Positions 56,562 to 64,000 of a stretch of 64,000 bases of DNA are shown here, one piece after another (position 1 is the stretch's first letter; the number at the start of each line of letters is the position of its first letter). Position numbers and translations under genes: made by a program. This DNA comes from Krasilnikovozyma curviuscula (lineage: Eukaryota > Basidiomycota > Tremellomycetes > Cystofilobasidiales > Mrakiaceae). The notes beneath the pieces were generated by a model that worked only from the letters and a program-made list of their open reading frames with translations, was not told the origin of the DNA and did no database searches. The stretch is from the NCBI GenBank assembly GCA_014825775.1, contig MVAQ01000024.1:89950-153949 (forward strand), written 5' to 3'.

Positions 56562-58012
56562 ACCCATGTCATTAGTTGTCTAGGGTTTATTTTCGTTCTT
56601 TATGGTTTTCTGTCCGTCAGCTCACCTCATCGGTGTGCGGATGGTAGTGGGATAAGCATGCATTTATTTCCCATCTCCTTAAAGTTCCTTCCTGGTGATA
56701 CTTGCAAGACATGTTCTTATTTATGTTTATGGGCAACTTCAGCAAAGCGGCGTTGGTTTGATTGTTTCTCGTCCAAGTGGCCAACTGACGCTTCCGACCT
56801 TCACTTCAATGAGGGTTCTCGTAAAACTATTCATTTGAGCTTTGCGGACTTTCTCCAACAAACATATTGTGCTCGTAGCGACAAACAGTAAGCCGCAAAA
56901 GGTGACGGGTCATCACGCATCATCGTCAGTCCAGTCAACATTTCTTGCAAGACCATCAGCTCAACCTGAATTATGGAAGGTTAGCCACGATAAGTCATGA
57001 CAAAGACTTTTGATATTATACACTTCTGCGTAGCATGCGTACATCGATTGGCTAAAGGATGTGTAAACTCACTTCTACCGAGATACTTTTGAACTCGCAC
57101 GCCCTTACTTGCCGCATCCAACCTTTTAGGCACAAGCGGAGCCGAACTCCTGAGGGAAATAAGGCCAGTCATCCAATGGAGAATAAAACAAAACCAGTTA
57201 CAGGTCATTAACAACCTGAAAATGGAGCTAGATTGGCGCCAGCCAGATCTGAAGGCGACAAAGCTCTTCATATCGCCTATCAATTCGTTTGTTAATTCTG
57301 TAAGATACTTGAACTTTATTGTCCGCATTGGAATGTGTCTTGAACCCATATTATTTTACGAAACTTGAGAGACCGGAATAGAGGACTTCGGTAAACAACG
57401 AGATTGATGTCAGGAAATCCAATGATGAAGATCGATTTGCTTCTGCAGTAACAGGCATGTTTCTAATCTGATGGGTCAGGATGAGAAAATCAGGAAGCGG
57501 TTTGAGTGTTGAAAGGCTTGCGGGAAAGTAAAGTCGTGGCGTTTGTTTACATTCCCCAAAGCGCCTTGTTTTCGAAAGCTCTTTGCAATATACAGCAGCG
57601 GGAAGGTGTCTTTCACAAGAAAGCAAGCTGTTGAACACCATCAAATTGTATCCCAGAGAATCTTGTAACTAAAAACGCCACGCTTGGAAGCGCATCATCT
57701 CAACGCCATATCACCTTCAATTTCTCATCGCAATGGTTAATGGTAAATCGGTAGCTAGACACGCATTGTACAGTATGATTTCCTATTGTATGGAAGGTCC
57801 CAGAAGAGTCGAAAAAATTCACCGTGTGGGTCGCAAGCCAGGACCCATGCGATAGCAAGATAAGCGCAGGCCGAGAAAAGGCAAGAGTCCCCGTCCGTGC
57901 TGGCTCTTCCAGCCAACCACATTTCCATTTCTCCAAGCCTTTCACCTGTACGTTTTCCCATCTCGCTCAGTTCTACAGCTTGGAAACTGATTAGATATCT
58001 GTACAGCTGCCA
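56562..58012. other. Intergenic, 1.45 kb
   Basis: RPS24 3' end and promoter of the next gene. Minus-strand frames of 122 codons (56981-57349) and 97 codons (57351-57644) lie end to end but match nothing I know and lack clear splice sites. I see no supported gene. Confidence 0.4.
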
Positions 58013-59532
58013 ATGAAGTTTTCAACAGCTGCTTGCGTGGCTGCCCTGGCCGTCTCTCCTTCCGTAGTGTCAGCCTACTTTGACAACGGATGGAAGCCAG
58101 GTCAGGCCAAGAGGAAGTTCGACGGTAAAACAGGATCAGGAGGATGGTCACCCAATGGGTATCGAGCAGCCAACGCTCACATCCCAGCGTCGGTTCAATT
58201 ACAGTTCGACGGCCAGGAAGCACCTGCTGCACCCATCCCAGTGCCAGAACCATTCGTCCCTGGCCCGCCTGTCGTTGGTATCAAAATGGTAGACCATGCC
58301 ATTGAGAGCCTCAATGCTGGAATCAAGTCGAGTTGGGGATACGACTTCTTGAGCATTTATAGGCAGAGAGAAATCGATGGCAATTATCAGCCTGAGCTGG
58401 ATATCGCGGACGGTGTCATTCGAATCACGGATGATAACTATGTTGATCTGATTGAGAATGAGGAGCTGACGAAGGAGGAAGAAAAAGAGAGAGTTTGGTG
58501 CATCATCATGTGTGTCCCTAGCCTTCGTTTCTTGCTACTGCCTGTTACCACCAGAGTTCCTAACTTTGTTACTTGCTTTACCTAACCCAATCTTCCTGTG
58601 TATCATCTAGCCACGGAGCTAAGTCCGACCCAATGACCATCCCATTCTTTGACGCCCACGCCAACGCCTCCCGATCCGTCATCGAATTTGCCAACAATGG
58701 AACCAAGGACCCCCTGGACTTGTCCCATGTCAAGTTTGCTAGAATCGATTACACTAATGTTAGCTGGATCACCACAAAATGGTTGGTCTTCAAGTACGTA
58801 TCAGTGTTTTTCTCTTTTCGATGGATACCTCTGTTTCGAGTTCTTCTTCCAAAACTAATCGAAATTTGATGTGTTCTCAACCCTACTTCAGGCCACCATA
58901 TATCGTCTTTGTCTCACACCACGGAGACCGTCTCTCCTTCTTGCCACCAAGAATGATCCGACCTGACACCCAACTCCTACGAGAAGTTCTCGCCAGTGGT
59001 GAATGGAAGCACGCTCCTGTGAGTTTCGGCAATCATTACCTCTCAGTACCAAATGCCATTGCTGTTACTGACTGTATCTCATTTTGGATACGTCAGAAAT
59101 GGAGAGGTTCATCCGTCTTCTCACCTTGGTTCCTCGACAAGGCTGGTAAAGGCTTCTATAACTGGAACAAATGGACTTCCAAATTGCCAAAAGTCTTCTG
59201 GTTGATGGCTTCCGGTGCGATTTCACAATTCATGCTCTCGTATGTCGCTTGTCTTTCTTGTCTTCTGTTTTCTGTTCTGAACGACATCGCTGACTGTCGC
59301 TAATGATCGCAGGTTCATGCACAAACGTACCAACAATGCCGATAAGAAGAAAGCGGAAGAAGAAGCCAAGAAAAAAGCGCTCGCTCGGGAAGCAGAAAAG
59401 GCAAAGATAGTCGAAGGTGTTAAGGCGAAGAGCGCAGCTGCCAGTGAGAAGGCTGAAGAGGTGAAAACGGCCATCAATGGAACCCCTACGGCGAATAAGA
59501 CCAAGGCAACACCTAAAAAGACAAAGAAGTAA
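58013..59532 (+). CDS. Thioredoxin-fold-like secretory-pathway membrane protein
   Basis: Unnamed fungal protein. An N-terminal signal peptide is clear (MKFSTAACVAALAVSPSVVS, cut near AYFDNGW). A Gly/Pro/Ala-rich segment follows, then a region of thioredoxin-like layout: ITDDNYVDLIENEELTKEEE, VWCIIIHGAKSDPMTIPFFD, SHVKFARIDYTNVSW and PPYIVFVSHHGDRLSFLPPR. No CxxC pair is present, so redox activity is unlikely. Toward the C-terminus VFWLMASGAISQFMLSFM looks like a membrane segment, followed by a long Lys/Ala/Glu coiled-coil-like tail ending TPKKTKK (stop 59532). An ER membrane protein with a luminal Trx-like domain is the best reading. Function unknown. Confidence 0.7.
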
Positions 59533-60165
59533 GGTCGATAATGACAGGAATGGCTAGTAGATGAGGTCGAGATTTTGAGGATTGAAGTTGGAAATGAAGA
59601 AAAAAAGCATTGTTTAATCCATCGAAGAGGGTCTTCTCGAATACTTATTGAGTACCTTCTTTCCCACTTGCTTGTGCCTGTATCTATTTTGTTCAGTTTT
59701 TTTCTGAGTGCTTCCATCTCTTCGTCGTTAAGAGCGAAAATCTCTCTAAAGCACATGACTTTTTCTTTCCTTGTCTTCTTTGGTACTGACTTCAATCTGG
59801 TCGGCGAAGGCAAAGACCGTAAAGATTGATGCTGTCGCTAAGGAGGATCACCTTCTCTCAGAGGAGTCCATCTACATCATGGCAAAGCCATGTAAAAGAC
59901 AAAAGCTCAAGTTGCGTTCTTGCAGATGAATTGCACCCATGCATTGTTTCTATGACCGTCGTTCCCTTCGACGGTGAAAATTTCCTGCAGCAGAAAACTT
60001 AAGCTGTTCGTTTAGAGACAGGTTAGCGCAACCTCTGATGTTGTAGTTACCCTTCGCAGTCACTTCAAAACCACAATTGTCTTGCACTATTGTCTGATTT
60101 ACCGTGTCAAAAAGTAGTAAAACTGAAGTACTGTATCGAGAAAGTCAACAAATGTCACCAATAAA
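59533..60165. other. Intergenic between convergent genes
   Basis: 3' flanks of the thioredoxin-like gene and TSR4. No further feature recognised. Confidence 0.4.
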
Positions 60166-61933
60166 CTATTCTTCCCATTCAACGCCAACCCATTCCTCGC
60201 CCCAGTCACCACCACAAGCCTTCTCGCAACTAAATAGAGAAACGCAACCCCAGTCCATGCCTGTCTTCTTCTTCGTCTCCCCACTGCCGGGATTGCTCTG
60301 CTTATTGAGCGTCAACGACAGCTCGTGTCTCCTCTGGGCGTCTGAGACATCGGATGAGGTCTCAGACGCAAAGTCATTCAACGTCGAGGGCTTGAGGAAG
60401 TGAAGCAAGCCAGGCATCGCTTGGAGTTCAAATACACGTGGGCCCCCACATCGCGAGCACTTGGGCACGAGAGACGGCGTAAATTCTTTACGTAGGTGTG
60501 CCGCTGACGGTTGTGCTTTGAACAGCTGTTTGTACAGCGGCGACGTCGAGTTGTATCCAAGAGGAGCACCACCGAAGTCGTATCTAATCATCAAACATAA
60601 CCGATTTTAGTTGAAGAGGTAGCAGAAAATGGAGAGAGAAAGAAGAGAGGACGGACCTGAGGACTTGTTCACTCTCCCACGAAACCCTTTGCACAAATCT
60701 TTCAAAAACAGGGTCCACACCAGGCAGACCAGTCTTCTCGTATCCTCCCCAATCATCAATCAGTTCCTTGGGTCCACTGCCCCCAGCCTCCTTGTCGGCT
60801 GATTTAGAGACGTCGAGCGTGGGCTTTTTGTATCCTTTGGGAGGGGGAGCGTATTCGGGTTCGGTGTTGAGGTATTGAGCTGGGTAGGCTTGAAGGGCAT
60901 TCCAAGCGCCTGTTCATGAGAGAAGATTTTGTTCTCTGTCAGCAAAATACGTCCGCAAGAGAAGTTGATTCGCCAAAAGAGACTAACCTCGATCAAGCTC
61001 TCGCGCTACATCGTCATCATCATCATCTTCGGTTTCTTCAGCAGCAACAACAGGCGCTGTTTCCAACGAAGTCTTCTGAAGGTCAGCACTGAGACTCTCG
61101 TCTATCGCCGTCCCCGCCGGCGCCGACACTTCTCCAAACAGCGAAGGCGCAGCTGGAGACGCGAATGGATTCGAGGACGCTCCAAACGGATTGGAATCAG
61201 AAATTGCTGGTGCTGAGAATGGATTGAAAGTGGTTGATGACGATCCCGACGCCTTAAATTGTGTTCAAAAACAGGTTTCCGTCAACTATGTTCGTCCGCG
61301 CCTCCGGCGGAGTCCAAGATGGATAAAAACGTACAAAAGGATTGATTGACTTAGCTTCACTCTCTTTGGCAGCTGCTTCTTTCGCAGCCTTGAGCGCTTT
61401 CTTCTTTGCAATCCTGCCTTCTGTTGCATTGGCGTACTTCTCATTTCGGATAATCGAGGTGAATGCTCTCACACTTCTTTCATAAATATGTGCAATAGAT
61501 AGATGTTTTCCAAAAGGTTCATTTGATAGAAAGAAAAAAAAATAGATATATGGTTAAAGAAAGAAACGAGGGGACGTACAGGGAAAAGGGCAATGACGGA
61601 CCTCGTCGATTCTCCGGCAACACCCTGACAGCCCTGTCTCGCACAACCAAACAAATACACAACTCGATCGTCGACCGTGCCTTCCAAAGGGGCGTAGATC
61701 TGGAGCAGCAGCTCCATCCTCTCTCCACAACGCTTGCACTCAGTCTCGTTGATCTTTGGATAGCGGTGTAGGTTCAGAAAACAAGGTCGACCACCCAGTC
61801 TAGAGACCTGTGGGTCCGTCAGATCCGTTGGAAGGGCGATCAGCCCATCAGGGATGCCGAGGGAGACGGAGGTTGAAATGTAGGACGACGACGAAACGGA
61901 GGAGGAGGATGAGTCGGAATCGTACTCAGACAT
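60166..61933 (-). CDS. TSR4: TSR4/PDCD2-family 20S rRNA accumulation protein
   Basis: Cytosolic chaperone-like protein for small-subunit assembly (dedicated partner of Rps2 in yeast). The start MSEYDSDSSSSSVSSSSYIS (ATG 61933; an in-frame ATG at 61960 would add nine residues) leads to VSRLGGRPCFLNLHRYPKIN, the PDCD2 N-terminal motif. ETECKRCGERMELLLQIYAP and LFGCARQGCQGV supply zinc Cys pairs. The middle carries NPF-type repeats (SINPF, TFNPF, SNPFGASSNPF) and an acidic run. The C-terminal PDCD2_C part has RVSWESEQVLRYDFGGAPLG, FTPSLVPKCSRCGGPRVFEL and QAMPGLLHFL, and near its end MDWGCVSLFSCEKACGGDWG. Stop 60166. All PDCD2 blocks are in order. Confidence 0.93.
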
Positions 61934-63061
61934 CTTCTTCAATAACCTTAGTTTTTTCATTCAAAAAGAAGACGGGTAAAGGAAAGTCAGCTCGAAATTC
62001 GTGAACAAGGGAAACGTGACATAGTAAAAGGCGGTCGGAATGGGTGAAGGATTCAGAAAAAATAGTCGCCAAACTGAATAAAGATGATCGTCATACAAGG
62101 AAGCTCAACCATCCCGACAAGAATCCAGTCTCACTATGATATCTCGCTACCCAAACAAAACGTTTGAGTGGCTCGAAGAGTGAGACCATCAAAAAGTCAG
62201 CGAGGCTATGAATTGAATCAAATGAGCTTCCATAGTGAAGTCGGTCTCGTCATCTATAAGATCATCATGTAAATACCTTCTAGCAGCACCTGAAAGGGAA
62301 AAAGGCGGAGAGGAAGCTTAGATAGAAAATGATGCTCACAGATCAGATCCGAGGGAAAAATTTCTGTCAGCGAAAGACTTGAGTCGAAGAACTAGCTGAC
62401 CAAGAAAAATTGAAACGGTCAAGCAGATATCTGAAGTAGATTGGTGAAGCCCAAGGATATTCGACTGTTGTTGGCAGAATCAACTTCGTCCCACGGACAA
62501 AATTTTGACTGCAGAAACTGCAGAATCGGGTGAAAAATTGGAGAAAATCGAAACGCTGAATTTCCACTGGATCCAGTAGGAACTATGTTACTAGTCCATA
62601 TATGATTGATCCTGGATGTCACAAGATTTTCTGGACAGAAAGAGGATGTCCAGCTCGTCGATGCGAAGACGCGACACCCTACGATGCCCTCAACCATCAC
62701 CAAGATTCCAATGAGCATTTCGTTCAGCCATCAAAAGCTGACAGAATGTCCTTGAGTATAAGAATAAGCAAGCCTAACTTAAATCGAAGGTTAAAGGTCC
62801 AGCATCGCATCTACACCATGGCCTAAGCACAAACCACCAGGTTGTTTCTCTCAACTCAATCAACAACATAATCACCAGCGTGTGCTCGAGAATGTTGAAA
62901 ATGTGAGTCGAGAAGATGAGATATCAAATAAAAAAGAAACAGCTGAAGGAATTTTTACTCCAAGGCATAACAAGAGAACTTTGTTCTCGAATTTTTGGGA
63001 CGATAAGCTGGCTAGTTTAGGAGCATCACGTATCTCAAAAGAAAAACTAAAACGTGGAAAC
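61934..63061. other. Intergenic: TSR4 promoter and NmrA-like 3' flank
   Basis: About 1.1 kb. Open frames on both strands (for example 62419-62718 and 62882-63130) show no domain or splice support. No RNA gene seen. Confidence 0.4.
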
Positions 63062-64000
63062 CTATGCGGTGAAGATATCGTCAACAACCTTTTGATTCCC
63101 CATCAGGAACTCCTCAAAGCTCCTTGCTGATCTCTCCAAAACAGAGTTACTCGGCTCGAGATCGACGACTTTGTTCTCCCCACCCCAGACTGCCAACGCA
63201 TAAACAAGTTGTTAGTGGTCTGATGAAGAGAGAAAAAGAGTTGAGGCTGTGGTAGACTTACAGCCCACTTCACCAAAGTGCTTGAACATCTCGATCGAGT
63301 GGTGTGCGCCTCCGTCGCCCATGATGGGCTGCAGAGAGGCGTGCAGGTCCGAGTATGAGATCCGGTTGTACTTGACAGATTTACCCGACACTGTTGTAAA
63401 CCAAGATTTGCGCCAAGTTAGTCAAACGAGAGAGAGAGAGACAGAGTGATTAATGGGGAAACTGAACAAACCTTTGGACCAAGCACGACACATCTCTTCT
63501 GGCGTATAGAAGGCTTTCGAAGCATACACGTCGACCTTCCCATCCAATGCGCCGAGAACATACCAACCGAGATCATGCTCGACGTCCAACACGGGGATCG
63601 GACTGTCGGGTGAGTAAGGAAGGGTGAGGATGAACGATCCGTCTCCGCCGGAGGACTTTGTGGGAGCGAACTGAGTAGTGTAGTTGGTCGCAAATGTCGG
63701 GACAGACACGACTAAGACTGTCAGCCCGAGTGTGGAGCGAGCGTAGGTTGCGACTCGAATCTTTCCATCCCCGCTGTAGGTTCGGCTGTCAGTGATGGAA
63801 ATTTGCTAGAAGGGAAGGAGAAAGATGGAGGCAAACGAAACTCACTATTCGAGGACATGTGTATAGCCATACAGAGATTTGAAGTCTGGACAGCCAGCCC
63901 ATGCTATTTCTTTGATGCCAGCTCTGGAGGCGGCGTCCATCTGGATGATACCCTTACCGTATTCCTTCAGATAAAAACAACATGATAAAAAGACAAAAAT
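63062..64000 (-). CDS. NmrA-like NAD(P)-binding protein, 5' end outside window
   Basis: C-terminal part of an atypical short-chain-dehydrogenase (NmrA/HSCARG) protein, a family that senses NAD(P) and regulates rather than catalyses in several fungi. Visible blocks: IIQMDAASRAGIKEIAWAGC, then SLYGYTHVLEY. Next are STLGLTVLVV, SVPTFATNYTTQFAPTKSSG and GDGSFILTLPYSPDSPIPVL. DVEHDLGWYVLGALDGK is the typical D..D.G..V...L turn of the family, followed by VYASKAFYTPEEMCRAWSK. It ends MGNQKVVDDIFTA at 63062 after an intron splitting G-F in EVGFWGGENK. The Rossmann GxxGxxG N-terminus lies beyond the right edge. Ligand and regulated pathway unknown. Confidence 0.8.

Noticed and set aside
56981..57644. 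Two adjacent minus-strand frames of 122 and 97 codons as a gene
   Set aside because: No recognisable domain, no splice sites joining them in frame, and composition like surrounding noncoding DNA.

Overview
The window is nuclear DNA of a basidiomycete fungus, most likely a tremellomycete (Cryptococcus/Kwoniella-like). Nearly every gene is cut by many short GT..AG introns (about 50-100 nt). Exons are often tiny, several first exons carry only the start codon, and two kinds of gene use microexons of 10-18 nt. A GT90 (CAP10/CXT1-type) xylosyltransferase and a Mug135-like protein also fit this group. There are no operons, bacterial features, CRISPR arrays or intact transposons. All calls come from reading the sequence by eye; no database search was possible.

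Layout, left to right. 0.6-2.6 kb: two unrecognised small proteins. 2.9-5.1 kb: an APC-family permease. 6.4-8.9 kb: leukotriene-A4-hydrolase-type aminopeptidase. 9.5-11.2 kb: GTP cyclohydrolase I. 11.5-17.2 kb: two tandem quinate/sugar MFS paralogs with the same unusual microexon. 18.6-21.5 kb: HDA1 histone deacetylase with an Arb2-type tail. 21.5-23.3 kb: gene-poor stretch with decayed reading frames. 23.3-25.0 kb: EBP-type sterol isomerase-like protein. 25.7-27.5 kb: COX15. 28 kb: an intron-containing tRNA-Gln(CUG)-like gene. 28.4-30.0 kb: rhomboid protease, divergent from a GT90 glycosyltransferase (30.2-33.1 kb). 33.5-36.0 kb: ULA1/APPBP1 of the NEDD8 pathway. 36.4-37.0 kb: Mug135-like protein. 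37.3-38.8 kb: Pro/Ser-rich protein. 39.3-42.4 kb: NIP7 and proteasome alpha subunit PRE5, divergent from a 243-bp spacer. 42.6-46.2 kb: aromatic-acid-exporter-type membrane protein. 46.5-56.6 kb: four ribosomal protein genes (RPS4, RPL13, RPS29, RPS24). 58.0-59.5 kb: thioredoxin-fold-like secretory membrane protein. 60.2-61.9 kb: TSR4/PDCD2. 63.1 kb to the right edge: 5'-truncated NmrA-like protein.

The most interesting part is the ribosomal protein block. A 20-bp (near-)perfect palindrome, CCAAAACTRTATAGTTTTGG, lies upstream of RPS4, RPL13 and RPS29 and looks like a shared control element. RPS29 has its ATG split by an intron (A|TG), and in RPS4 and PRE5 the first coding exon is just ATG. 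Between RPS4 and RPL13 is a decayed duplicate of the neighbouring exporter gene's 5' end, followed by RPS4-like scraps. With NIP7, TSR4 and the proteasome subunit nearby, about 25 kb is rich in protein-synthesis and turnover genes.
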